Shown here one piece after another: positions 45,501 through 51,339 of a stretch of DNA of 64,000 nt; positions within the stretch are counted from its first letter, which is position 1, and every line of letters starts with the position of its first letter. The stretch is from positions 5,437,249 through 5,501,248 of the forward strand of contig OY282383.1 in assembly GCA_958295855.1 (NCBI GenBank), read 5' to 3'. The notes below the pieces were generated by a model that saw only the letters and a program-made list of their open reading frames with translations, did not search any database and was not told where the DNA came from. The DNA is from an uncultured Poribacteria bacterium (GTDB lineage Bacteria > Poribacteria > WGA-4E > WGA-3G). The position numbers and the translations under genes were made by a program.

Positions 45501-45745
45501 TCTGGATTCGCCACGACGGCTGCAATAGTACCAGGGTTCAAGAGGGCTTGAATGCCAGGAGCTTTCAGCCCGACCAAAACCTGTGGCAAAACCGCTTGAA
45601 TATCTTCACGCTGAAGCGTCTCGCTGTACTTTTCAAACACCTTGTCGGCGAGAGAAGCCTCTTGCCCGAAAACAGTATTCGGAATTGAAGTGTAAAAAAC
45701 ACACAATGTAAAAATCAAAAAACAAACAAGTGTTCGTTTTTTCAT
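36587..45745 (-). CDS. Giant exported repeat protein with type-9-like C-terminal domain
   Basis: 3052 residues. Signal peptide (1-27). Two related N-terminal helical modules (ADKVFEKYSETLQREDIQAVLPQ and AQQVLAKYRTTFQRADIQAVLPQ), each followed by a run of V-V-E-P-P pentapeptides, act as stiff spacers. A large unique domain (about 350-1100) follows, then four tandem 290-residue Ig-like modules (each with ETNPDSGAP, SVDNDDDVAPLGPTN and ENGTYMFHALAVD blocks), further Ig/cadherin-like repeats (STVTVAVE types), and a last 90 residues with NAPNPF, VSIVIYDFTMRPVRVL and LARGIYFCQI, the pattern of T9SS sorting or FlgD-like domains. Probably a surface adhesin or matrix protein. GAGGAGG precedes the start. 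Confidence 0.85.
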   Translation of the reverse strand: MKKRTLVCFLIFTLCVFYTSIPNTVFGQEASLADKVFEKYSETLQREDIQAVLPQVLVGLKAPGIQALLNPGTIAAVVANPEFLKTVAPNTPDEFITLLKEDAELKAVLSDAQVQTLLQEPAAIDELASLLEVEPPVVEPPVVEPPVVEPPVVEPPVPEEASLAQQVLAKYRTTFQRADIQAVLPQVLVGLKSPDIQAVLTPAAINLVVDNPALLTQFAPTTPAEFITLLTEDAELQTVLRDAQVQALLQDPAAIDELAGLLGVGTVEPPVVEPPVVEPPVVEPPVVEPPVVEPPVVEPPVVEPPVVEPPVVEPPVVEPDKPADPFAPITPANESIYGKSRLGGLELNKFSGRRFVAEFFEAVTGFPIETLAAAGITQDQLVKMVVEEIAKTVPKGVPFPTQQIIQTLGSKHLKFFAGEVDGKDLAQGLDYENFGNAITPMLLELAWDDRMGDRTDPNRKYLTSDSLHLYARVPSANIGGVSFELTNGTMVEGQRISDPAALGSETVPYTFRLEEALAATNLPAWPALEDNLEQLFSQVILRHSTTGLNGNYIGIDMQPTFGPDGVVWQTEVDVTQGSNYYYFEVTLANPVTLEVLDRVKLAEFAKSTLEGNLVSMAEVLGATRTYDIEKWAMPDPRNLQLADRGIIDALFDSDFRAVAARALGPIINNFISSGKPPTPQELLNALGKAQGPLQNILLRNANRLTSQFEKAFDPMLASVFNIPKIDPASESMWVAELDNIPEGNHYLGAVVYDASGNRNPLDLMQGEFTVDTHAPEADIAINPGNTNTTGYMNDEGVYVATALNPGVAATLNITGMPTRGVVAPGEGYLLYQIIGLAEDGTPLPLSDEGDSSFKQWSPLTIEATMLASRVWDDTIAQLVHQGVLPEEITFGGAKISTQTLTLETVLSILGTPLGLGFLQDTLNPPLRAAADLLRIRLQLNDETAQSLVDILGATVDVINAVPLTFGDPNNNVVMPIQGAQMALLRGEYGIRALGIDTLFNVSSHTAPTRLRIVAPETDTATITAASIGDQNEYETGTIYANTTDNVTLTGAVQNPTGHPVSVMVQYMDANGAWQDIGEISEEALAEDPEFEIGWKVTDFDALIGAGDTVMVRAMATNALQLTDAEPMGFSIKLDAGVYPPEVLALAVDAASITETNPDSGAPKGTITINGYTPELTGPRTASVRFEIKGNSDADWAPVDTVDTGSSVAIDKQELVDVLEAFATIAVGGTDVPFGNTYLKWSVAIDTTTLDDTITTDSPGARDASKDDNRYTVRAVVIDAGGTEWASDAITMFSVDNDDDVAPVGPTTIAAVTDTTGALSANADGSYTVGGLIDTHDATVMSPMVTFTFELAAAPATYALVRFVQTDADGTETSTDGEAGVLEFTVDVGALENGTYMFHALAVDADGNVQTDASPKITVNVHNYKRPNPGVLAINVDAAAETNPDSGAPQGTITLKGYTLEQPSPQVASVRLEAKRNSDADWTPVGTVDTSSSVVIDDKALPGVLEYLTDIVAEGTEAGDRWLVSIDKTYREWSVSVDTVALALEDTITADSPGARDTAKDDNQYAVRAVAIDTSGTEWASDATAMFSVDNVDDVAPLGPTNIVTVTDADGAVSANADGSYTVGGLVDKYDDTVASPMATFTIEPTAAAATYASVNFVQTDADSTETITDGGAGVLEFTVDIGALENGAYMFHALAVDEFGNVQTDASPKITVNVHNYNLPDPEVLAINVDTAAKTNPDSGAPQGTITLKGYTLEQSSPKASSVRLEVKRNSDADWTPVGTVDTSSSVVLDNEALPGLIKHLTDIVAEGTEAGDRWLVSIDKTYREWSVSVDTVALKLEDTITADNPGARDTAKDDNQYAVRAVAIDASETEWGSDATAMFSVDNDDDVAPLGPTNITAVATVAGAVSANDDGSYTVGGLVDIYDDTVESPVATFTIEPTAARNTYATAQLLTDAEGLSIGEPTETAEGSGAFELTVDVGALENGTYMFHALAVDADGNVQADDSETDGSKAAVNVENTYRPAPEVLAVTMPAAPETNPDSGAPQGTITLNGYTPGERTSPPISSMRFEIKRKDADDSAWTSVDNIAGSSVAISKEELEQELLDFAVDVVQVAAESTNTETTGSGERTAVQIYRYQTYQKWSVEVDTTALDDTIDSASPAARDATLDANPYIVRAIAIAEADGSETVSPEGVRTMFSVDNDDDVAPLGPTNIVAVADVAGAIDANEDGSYTVGGIVDVTVQSPIAIFTIGLTAAPDTYAEGSIWLVRTDADGTQTIDDSAPGVLEAPTVDVGPLENGTYTFHALLVDKEGNVQADDSETDGSKITVHVLNFEVTDISDRVVIAVDGTDKPEPPEEPIPLQNSLAVSFTVANGSLAVDQLSAAVNGGTVASESAEDAENAFSLKVMELSALPDGMYTPDGMITQRNGSIPFPLATINLDNTGPTVTIEAPLDGHTVDSLPTVHATYKDGEGSGVDGGTGAVALARLQPPDESVVAVDQGALEQDETALVYTRNEQLPGGAYRVTVEVADILGNVGQASVEFAISGTIPTVAIQSPASGQTFEHGQPLISGEFSGAGELEVTTFTVDGADATPVVDGNRFSYTPAEALADGEHTVAVEITDSNGKTAQASVSFTVEMPKDTTPPVISEVAPTGLIKGDSWVTLSAVVTDEQSSVASVRFGINDKPLRAVTSAHIAEGRLQIADSFTAGTHTVKVIAISEGGTTEHSWTFTLVVDNVAPTITSITPNGTFRGGLPTISASANDESGVGEMAIVLMDSDGKEVEGNTEDDGEDNVEGITRLDFIPETPLDEGVYTIEVRATDTIGNSATAKGSFTIDFDTAAPVITMATPQQDARLTERRPTISITYADAESGVDVDSIRLVLDDQLINVPDKQKSASQLTYIPTGDLAFGQHTVKLEVSDMAHKEGNVSEKDDKARKANMAVYEFSFFVESEEGPVLASRPINAPNPFKENTRISFTLTRQSTVSIVIYDFTMRPVRVLVDNEVWDAGEYIGNNARGWDGTTTGGEDLARGIYFCQIIVADGFEPEYAILKLALTR
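38760..42330 (-). repeat. Four ~0.9-kb tandem DNA repeats coding for Ig-like modules
   Basis: Units begin near 42330, 41465, 40590 and 39685 (reading on the minus strand), each opening with VLA-x-x-V and NPDSGAP. The two central units are nearly identical at DNA level over long stretches (for example the segments around 40060-40300 and 40940-41180), so unequal recombination is likely. Confidence 0.85.
44790..44950 (-). repeat. 15-bp minisatellite coding V-V-E-P-P (long run)
   Basis: About ten units of a 15-bp repeat (GGTTCAACGACGGGC and variants on the plus strand). Synonymous variation between units shows the protein repeat is maintained. Confidence 0.88.
45279..45353 (-). repeat. 15-bp minisatellite coding V-V-E-P-P (short run)
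   Basis: About five units of the same 15-bp repeat as at 44790, after the first helical module of the giant protein. Confidence 0.85.
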
Positions 45746-45904
45746 TAACTCATCCTCCTCGTTAAGTCTGCGTCAATGCAAGACTAAATACTCAGTTTTT
45801 AGATGGGCAAGCGGGAATACGACAAAAACGACCGGGGTAGATGTATGCCCATCTAACTAACATCCTACCAACGAAGCATCAAATTTTTACGATACGTGAC
45901 TCAC

Positions 45905-45933
45905 CCCTAGGATAGCGTTAGTATATCCTAGGG
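45905..45933. repeat. Palindrome CCCTAGGATA / TATCCTAGGG
   Basis: Perfect 10-bp arms around a 9-base loop in the divergent region; a candidate regulator site or a repeat element. Confidence 0.6.
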
Positions 45934-46285
45934 TGCAGGTCAAAGCAAGAAAAAAGTGGGCACGGGGTTTCTGTATCTGACCTTCACGGGAATCTTTAGA
46001 TTCGGGTGATTGCGTACAAATAATTTGTTAACTTGTTCTGAAAGTGTGCCCATGCTAAGGACATCTGTTATTTTAACAAAAGTGACAAAAATAAGCAAGC
46101 ATTTAATCGGCGCGTGGCACTTTATGGAGAGAATTTGGTAAAAACTTTCCTGCCTCGTCGGTATATCTATCGATTAAATTGCAATCCGCTTATATATGAT
46201 ACAATAATTTCCAAGAGATGTCAAGTCAAAATTTTCAATTTTGCCAAAAAAGTTTTGGATACCTCAGCAGATTTTCAAAATCTGT

Positions 46286-46314
46286 TTGACATATTACTAA
46301 AAAACGCATAAAAT
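46286..46314 (+). promoter_or_regulatory. Promoter of PhyH 3
   Basis: TTGACA at 46286-46291, 17-base spacer, TAAAAT at 46309-46314; gene start at 46354. Confidence 0.7.
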
Positions 46315-46353
46315 GTCAAGGAAAAAATATATTAGGAGCAAAGTCTACATACT

Positions 46354-47094
46354 ATGTTGACAGCATCTGAAAAATCTCAACTTGAACAAGGTGGCTTTCT
46401 GGTTTTGGAAAATGCGATAACAGCAGATACAACGGCGCGACTCCGGGAACGTGCTTTGACACTGGCGGCAGAAGAGCAAAAAGTGGACAAAAGCCACATG
46501 TATTTGCCTAACGACGGTGCACAACGCGTCTGGAATCTTATTAACAAAGGCGAGCTCTTTGAAGATGCTATCCAACAGCCCAAGATGCTTGCCGCGATGG
46601 AATATCTACTGGGTGCTGATTGCACGCTGAGTTCGTTTACAGTCAATGTGATTTATCCGGGTGCGCCGAATAGTGGCCTCCATATCGATTATCCGCTATC
46701 TGCACTCCCGCGGCCACGCCCGACTTTTCCTATGGTTGCCAACAGCGTATGGTTTTTAGATGACTTTACGCGTGAGAATGGGGCAACCCGTTGTGTGCCG
46801 GGTAGCCATCACAGGCTTGAGGCACTACCGGAACCCGGCATCGCATACGCGGACGAGGTGCAAATTTGCGGCCCCCGGGGTTCCGTGCTAATTGTCAACG
46901 GTTCTGTCTGGCACGGTTCTTCAGCAAATAGAACGGATACGCCTCGTGTTGCGTTGCTCGGCTTCTTCTGTCGTTCTATCCTAAAGCCACAACAGGACCA
47001 TTTCAAGTTAGTATCAGACGAAGTAATCTCACGGGCAACGCCGACGTTAAAACGGTTGCTGGGTTTCAATTCCTTGCCGAATCTGAACACTTAG
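46354..47094 (+). CDS. Phytanoyl-CoA dioxygenase-like oxygenase 3
   Basis: 246 residues. Fe(II) ligands H110-x-D112 (LHIDYPLS) and H187 (VWHGSSAN), with R198 (TPRVALLGFF) for 2-oxoglutarate; VWFLDDFTRENGATRCVPGSH is the family core. Substrate unknown; it differs strongly from oxygenases 1 and 2, so three separate functions are likely. AGGAG is present upstream but about 15 bases away. It converges with the cytochrome gene. Confidence 0.87.
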   Translation: MLTASEKSQLEQGGFLVLENAITADTTARLRERALTLAAEEQKVDKSHMYLPNDGAQRVWNLINKGELFEDAIQQPKMLAAMEYLLGADCTLSSFTVNVIYPGAPNSGLHIDYPLSALPRPRPTFPMVANSVWFLDDFTRENGATRCVPGSHHRLEALPEPGIAYADEVQICGPRGSVLIVNGSVWHGSSANRTDTPRVALLGFFCRSILKPQQDHFKLVSDEVISRATPTLKRLLGFNSLPNLNT

Positions 47095-47109
47095 CGTATT
47101 CTCAGCGTA

Positions 47110-48123
47110 TCACGGTACAATGTGAGTGGCTTCTGCCATGAGTATCCAGGAGGGCTCTGGCGTTTTAGGGGTAAGTTGATACCTTAAGCGGGCTTTGATT
47201 GTGTCGCCCCGCTCAACGTCAAAGACATAAGTTCTGTTCTCGGCTGGCTGGAGCCTGTTCTTCTCCTTGGCGGAAATTGCGATTTGTTTCTTCTGCCGCG
47301 CGGTGCCATCCGGGGCGAGTTGTGTTATCTCAAGCACAATGGTGCGCAGTGTACCGCCCGGTAGGATGTGTCCCGTTCTACTCTGAAGTGTCACACTCAC
47401 TTTTCCGGTTGCGTATTCAAGTTGAAGGCGCGCAGCACGTTTGAGTTGTGCGACACTGCGGCTCCCTCGCCAGGTATGCTTTCTGCCCTTGATGCTTTCG
47501 TAACTTGCTGTGCTTTGTAATCTTTTAACAGATGGCATGTGGCATGTCGCGCAGCTCTTCTTTTCAGTAGCAAAGCTGCTGCGCTGGAAGCTGGAAACCT
47601 GGTCGTGTTCAGGGATACTCGGTTGTCCGTGACATGTACTGCAAAGGGTTGTCGGCGCGGTATAGGCGGCATCGGTTACGTTCGCGTGGAAATAGGTTTC
47701 AGCACTTGCCTTTGGGCCGTGCATCGCGCCCTCCGCATCCATGTGGCATACAAGACATGAAACGCCTGTTTCGCGTTGTATGCTACGCAATTTCGGCATT
47801 TTTCCGATGCCGGTCACGAGAATCGGTTCAGGGGCGTGGCAGGGATCGCAGCTAGTTTCTCTATCGGAAATCTGTTTCGCGGCTTCCTGATAAATTTCAT
47901 CAACCCATGCCTGCGCGTGCATCGAATTTTCCCATTCCCGCCAAATTGCGGGGTGACAACTCTTACATTTCCCTTCTTTAAAGGCGCGATATGCCGCCGC
48001 ATAGCGGTTTGCGTCACCTTTCGCATCAGGTGCAAGGTTTCCGAGGCATGTTATCAATCCCCATCCCAAGAGACATAAAAACATGCCGACAAGACATCGG
48101 CGAATAGTTACAGTGAAATTCAT
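47110..48123 (-). CDS. Pentaheme c-type cytochrome
   Basis: 337 residues. N-terminal signal (VGMFLCLLGWGLITC), then five C-x-x-C-H heme sites: CKSCH, CDPCH, CLVCH, CSTCH and CATCH, within about 150 residues. CKSCH followed by REWENSMHAQAW and the CHMDAEGAMHG block resemble cytochrome c-554-type or NrfB-like electron carriers. The last 120 residues are a beta-rich domain without heme sites (GHILPGGTLRTIVLEI). Periplasmic electron transfer is expected; partner unknown. It lies next to the heme biosynthesis cluster on the same strand, 44 bases after hemY. Confidence 0.87.
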   Translation of the reverse strand: MNFTVTIRRCLVGMFLCLLGWGLITCLGNLAPDAKGDANRYAAAYRAFKEGKCKSCHPAIWREWENSMHAQAWVDEIYQEAAKQISDRETSCDPCHAPEPILVTGIGKMPKLRSIQRETGVSCLVCHMDAEGAMHGPKASAETYFHANVTDAAYTAPTTLCSTCHGQPSIPEHDQVSSFQRSSFATEKKSCATCHMPSVKRLQSTASYESIKGRKHTWRGSRSVAQLKRAARLQLEYATGKVSVTLQSRTGHILPGGTLRTIVLEITQLAPDGTARQKKQIAISAKEKNRLQPAENRTYVFDVERGDTIKARLRYQLTPKTPEPSWILMAEATHIVP

Positions 48124-48167
48124 TTGTGTCCCCTAAAGTGACTAAAGTTTGTATGAACCGCCCTCAG

Positions 48168-49598
48168 TTAAAGTGAATCTAGGAGGGCAAGTGCTGCCTG
48201 CTCGCCACTGTGAATACAATCTGGGATGCCGATACCGTGATATGCATTGCCTGCGAGGGCAACGCCGGATAGGCTTTTCGCGAGTGCTTCGATGTCCGTT
48301 ACAAGTTTCTGATGGCCAACCAGGTACTGTGCCATGGTGTGTGAATGTTGGCTGACGATGGAGAAAAAGGGTTCTTTTTTGATTCCGAGGAGTTTTCCTA
48401 TATCTGCCAGTACGGACGCTGTTAGTTTATTTTCATTCGCGTTGTTTGTTCCGCCTACAAAGGCGCGTAACAGCACATATTCGGTTGGTGCGCGGTTTTC
48501 AAATTTAACGCTGCTAAACGAACAGCCGATGAGAGACAGCTGTTCGGTTGCAGGGACGACGAAGCCCATACCGTTTAGCGGATGTGTGACATCCTCGCGG
48601 CGGAAGGCCATATTTACCGTGGCTGATGACGCATACGGAATTGCGGTAAGCCTTTTAGCAAGGGTAGGCGAAACTTCTGCTAAGATTTTACCTGTTTGGG
48701 GCGCGGGGAGCGCGATACAGAGGAGTGCTGCTTCCAGTATTTCTCCATCCTCGAGCGAAACTTGCCACTCTGTTCCGTTTTCGCTTTGCTGGATAGTCTT
48801 CACGCGCGCGCGCAGGCGAATACATTCGGAGAGGGTTTGTGCAAGTGTGTCTGTCAACGTTTGCATTCCCGCTGCAAACGACAGAAACAGACTGTAGCGG
48901 GGCCCACTCGTATCGCGTGTGAGGTTGGACGTTGCGGTTTGTTGCGATTTCCGCTTTTGTGCCCAGAGTGCCTTGATGATGCTCCCGTGTGCTTTTTCCA
49001 TCTCCAAAAATCGTGGAAACGTTGCTTTTAAGCTTAGGTTTTCGGCATCTGAGGTGTAGATGCCCCCTATCATGGGTTGCGCCATTCGCTCAAAGGCTTC
49101 GGTGCCGAGTCTGCGCCTCACGAAATCGGCGACCGATTCATCTGCATCACTGCTTCGGCGGGCGATGAAAAGGTCGAGTGCCATGCGGAGTTTGCCTCGC
49201 CAGCTGAAGATAGGGCTTTTTAGGAATGGCAAAAATGTGCTGGGTGCCATCATATAAAAGCCCTCGGGAACGGGATGCAATGTGCCGTTTTGGGTGACAA
49301 AACTCCGGCGAACTTTTGGGTTGGTGCCTATCAATTTATCAGCGATACCGAGTTCTTCGCATAAAGCCTTCGCCCACGGTTTTGTTGAGATAAAGGCATC
49401 GGGCCCGTGCTCAATGAGAAATCTGTCCCGGTGTGTGGTTTTGATGATACCGCCGACCCGGGTGCTCGCTTCAAGGAGGGTGACATCAAGCGGTATGTCG
49501 CGCTGTGCTGCCTCGCGCTGTAAGCGGTAGCCCGCGGCTAACCCTGTGATGCCGCCGCCGATAACAATGGCATGTTTTCTACCCGAGTTTTTGGACAT
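48168..49598 (-). CDS. hemY: Protoporphyrinogen/coproporphyrinogen oxidase
   Basis: 476 residues from ATG 49598 (AGAGGA 8 bases upstream). Amine-oxidase-fold flavoprotein: FAD-binding IVIGGGITGLAAGYRL with LLEAS at the end of the second strand, then GGIIKT, EHGPDAF and the HemY-specific MIGGIYTSDAENLSLKATFPRF segment; C-terminal ALAGNAYHGIGIPDCIHSGEQAA binds FAD. It removes six electrons from protoporphyrinogen IX or coproporphyrinogen III. Which of the two cannot be decided; no chdC or hemN is in view. Part of a minus-strand group with hemE and hemH, from which it is separated by the Rpn region. Confidence 0.9.
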   Translation of the reverse strand: MSKNSGRKHAIVIGGGITGLAAGYRLQREAAQRDIPLDVTLLEASTRVGGIIKTTHRDRFLIEHGPDAFISTKPWAKALCEELGIADKLIGTNPKVRRSFVTQNGTLHPVPEGFYMMAPSTFLPFLKSPIFSWRGKLRMALDLFIARRSSDADESVADFVRRRLGTEAFERMAQPMIGGIYTSDAENLSLKATFPRFLEMEKAHGSIIKALWAQKRKSQQTATSNLTRDTSGPRYSLFLSFAAGMQTLTDTLAQTLSECIRLRARVKTIQQSENGTEWQVSLEDGEILEAALLCIALPAPQTGKILAEVSPTLAKRLTAIPYASSATVNMAFRREDVTHPLNGMGFVVPATEQLSLIGCSFSSVKFENRAPTEYVLLRAFVGGTNNANENKLTASVLADIGKLLGIKKEPFFSIVSQHSHTMAQYLVGHQKLVTDIEALAKSLSGVALAGNAYHGIGIPDCIHSGEQAALALLDSL

Positions 49599-49661
49599 GA
49601 TGAGAGTCCTCTGTAGGTTGGGTTCTGCGGCACGCGCATCCCAACACTTCGGCAGCAACGC

Positions 49662-49684
49662 ACGGGAACCCGAGGGGTTCCCGT
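49662..49684. repeat. Palindrome at the Rpn repeat boundary, copy 1
   Basis: ACGGGAACCC-GAG-GGGTTCCCGT, perfect 10-bp arms. The same element occurs at 50344-50366 with the same flanks (CAGCAACGC on one side, ATCTATTGCGAGTTAT on the other). Confidence 0.85.
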
Positions 49685-49696
49685 ATCTATTGCGAG

Positions 49697-49957
49697 TTAT
49701 ACCTCAAGTGCGCGCAGGAACGCCTCAAAGTCCGGTGTCAAGGAGGCATTGAGATTCAGTTGCTTGAGGCGTTCGAAGTTCTGCATCGCCTCCAGCGCGA
49801 TTTTAACAGCATTGACATCGTGGTGTGGGAATCGGGCGTTGAGAACAGCGAGTGTGTTCTCAATAGCGTTCTTACGCATGCCTTGTTCAATGCCTTGTTC
49901 AATGCCTTCTTGAAGGTAGCGTTGCCGCAGTCGCTCATAAAAAGGTGAGGGTTGCAT
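49697..49957 (-). CDS. Rpn C-terminal-only protein, copy C
   Basis: 86 residues if translated from ATG 49957, which has CGGAGG with 5 bases spacing. It equals the C-terminal domain of the Rpn nuclease at 50379 (starts MQPSPFYERLRQR, ends DFEAFLRALEV) with a longer EGIEQGIEQGMRKN segment. The open frame continues upstream to 50035 with part of the nuclease domain's end, so it is a truncated gene copy, yet the frame and internal start are intact. It could be a relic or, by analogy with E. coli RpnA whose short internal product acts as antitoxin, a functional inhibitor. Confidence 0.6.
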   Translation of the reverse strand: MQPSPFYERLRQRYLQEGIEQGIEQGMRKNAIENTLAVLNARFPHHDVNAVKIALEAMQNFERLKQLNLNASLTPDFEAFLRALEV

Positions 49958-50045
49958 AGTTTCCTCCGTTATCAGTTGTGTAAAAAACTCATCGGGATGC
50001 ACGAAACCGCCAAAAACCGACATGCCAAACAGCATCTATTGCGAG

Positions 50046-50282
50046 TTATGCCTCAAGTGCACGCAGGAACGCCTCAAAGTCCGGTGTCAAGGAGGCATTG
50101 AGATTCAGTTGCTTGAGGCGTTCGAAGTTCTGCATCGCCTCCAGCGCGATTTTGACAGCGTTGACATCGTGGTGTGGGAATCGGGCGTTGAGAACAGCGA
50201 GTGTGTTCTCAATAGCGTACTTACGCATGCCTTCTTGAAGGTAGCGCTGCCGCAGTCGCTCATAAAAAGGTGAGGGTTGCAT
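50046..50282 (-). CDS. Rpn C-terminal-only protein, copy B
   Basis: 78 residues from ATG 50282, with GGAGG 5 bases upstream (plus-strand CCTCC 50288-50292). Same domain as copies A and C, with EGMRKYAIEN in place of the EGIEQG repeats. The upstream frame retains only CCGFVHPKEFFTQLITEET of the nuclease part before the junction palindrome at 50344. No substitution breaks the frame, which argues for retention under selection or for recent origin. Confidence 0.6.
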   Translation of the reverse strand: MQPSPFYERLRQRYLQEGMRKYAIENTLAVLNARFPHHDVNAVKIALEAMQNFERLKQLNLNASLTPDFEAFLRALEA

Positions 50283-50343
50283 AGTTTCCTCCGTTATCAG
50301 TTGTGTGAAAAATTCTTTGGGATGCACAAAACCGCAGCAACGC

Positions 50344-50366
50344 ACGGGAACCCGAGGGGTTCCCGT
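50344..50366. repeat. Palindrome at the Rpn repeat boundary, copy 2
   Basis: Same perfect palindrome as at 49662-49684, placed between copy B and the intact gene. Confidence 0.85.
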
Positions 50367-50378
50367 ATCTATTGCGAG

Positions 50379-51266
50379 TTATGCCTCAAGTGCACGCAGG
50401 AACGCCTCAAAGTCCGGTGTCAAGGAGGCATTGAGATTCAGTTGCTTGAGGCGTTCGAGGTTCTGCATCGCCTCCAGCGCGATTTTAACAGCATTGACAT
50501 CGTGGTGTGGGAATCGGGCGTTGAGAACAGCGAGTGTGTTCTCAATAGTGGACTCACGCGCGCCTTGTTCAATGCCTTCTTGAAGGTGGCGTTGCCGCAG
50601 GTGCTCATAAAAAGGTGAGGGTTGCATAGTTTCCTCCGTTATCAGTTGTGTGAAAAATTCTTTGGGATGCACGAAACAGCCAAAAACCGACATGCCAAAC
50701 AGCAACGTCGCCCGGGTCGTTTCATCGACCGGGGCAACGTGCGCTGCATCCACGCACTTTCGAACCCAGTCCTGAGCCGACGTGCCGGGTGGCGGTTTCA
50801 TCAATGGTGTGAAAGGCAGCAAGCCTATCGCGTTTGCAGCCAGAACCGATTCGCCCTCCAATGCATACAGCCGGATGACTTTGTATTTTATCTGGACCCC
50901 GAACTCTGTTCCGTATTCACACCCGAAGTATCCGGGGTCGTCCCGGCCAGCAGGCGGTCGGAAATAAAGCACAACGGAATACACCGACATCTCGTGTTGG
51001 AGCATGAGCAGACTGGCATACGCCAAGACGCGCAAGGGCATCGGTTTCTCCCGGCTGTCGTCTGTCTGCGCTTCAATGTGAAGTATCGCTGTCTCTGTCG
51101 GGAGCTGGATTTTCAAAGTGACATCATTGTGATGCATTTTGAAGGTGGGTTGCTCAGTGTTGAGTTTCTCGAGGACTTCAACGTCTGGCGTGTCAAGTGC
51201 CAACCCGGCAAATTCAGCGGAGAATCGGTCGACGATATGTTTGATGATGGTATCATATTGTGCCAT
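50379..51266 (-). CDS. Rpn-family nuclease (PD-(D/E)XK, transposase-like)
   Basis: 295 residues from ATG 51266 (AAGGAATAGG upstream); the frame extends to 51371 without a start signal. N-terminal nuclease core with D48 in HHNDVTLKI and E65-A-Q67 in ILHIEAQTDD, the E-x-Q form of the motif used by Rpn proteins, then VLAYASLLMLQHEMSVYSVVLYF. The C-terminal helical domain begins near residue 195 and ends in ASLTPDFEAFLRALEA. Known Rpn proteins are DNA nucleases implicated in phage defence and recA-independent recombination. An internal start at codon 214 has a strong binding site. It sits between hemH and hemY and probably inserted there. Confidence 0.82.
   Translation of the reverse strand: MAQYDTIIKHIVDRFSAEFAGLALDTPDVEVLEKLNTEQPTFKMHHNDVTLKIQLPTETAILHIEAQTDDSREKPMPLRVLAYASLLMLQHEMSVYSVVLYFRPPAGRDDPGYFGCEYGTEFGVQIKYKVIRLYALEGESVLAANAIGLLPFTPLMKPPPGTSAQDWVRKCVDAAHVAPVDETTRATLLFGMSVFGCFVHPKEFFTQLITEETMQPSPFYEHLRQRHLQEGIEQGARESTIENTLAVLNARFPHHDVNAVKIALEAMQNLERLKQLNLNASLTPDFEAFLRALEA
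50625..50637 (-). promoter_or_regulatory. Internal ribosome binding site and start in the Rpn gene
   Basis: On the minus strand GGAGG-AAACT-ATG (GGAGG complement at 50633-50637, ATG at 50627-50625) lies in frame within the TEETM codons of the nuclease gene. It would give an 82-residue C-terminal protein (50379-50627). The identical arrangement is kept at 50280-50292 and 49955-49967 in copies B and C. Confidence 0.65.
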
Positions 51267-51339
51267 AGTATGCCTATTCCTTCTTGGGAGACAGTATACC
51301 TTGATTTGGGTGCGGGTGTCAAAGTGTTTTTTCCGGCCT

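Larger units (their letters stand above)
45746..46353. other. AT-rich divergent intergenic region
   Basis: 608 bases between the giant protein and PhyH 3, which are transcribed away from each other. Contains an inverted pair GATGGGCA ... TGCCCATC around 45801-45858, a palindrome at 45905-45933 and the PhyH 3 promoter at 46286. A 65-codon frame at 46114-46311 runs into that promoter and has no motif, so it is not called. Confidence 0.6.
49697..50690 (-). repeat. Three tandem copies of the Rpn 3' end
   Basis: Copy C 49697-50024, copy B 50046-50334 and copy A 50379-50690 (the 3' end of the intact gene) align over about 300 bases. They differ in single bases and in the number of 12-bp EGIEQG-coding units (AATGCCTTGTTC-type), which are two, none and one in C, B and A. 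Confidence 0.88.

Noticed and set aside
49662..49684. Palindrome as a rho-independent terminator
   Set aside because: Strong 10-bp stem but no T-run on either strand; it marks the repeat junctions instead.
50022..50618. Plus-strand frames over the Rpn repeats (50022-50273, 50277-50618)
   Set aside because: They mirror each other only because the DNA is repeated; the minus-strand frames have the Rpn motif and proper starts.
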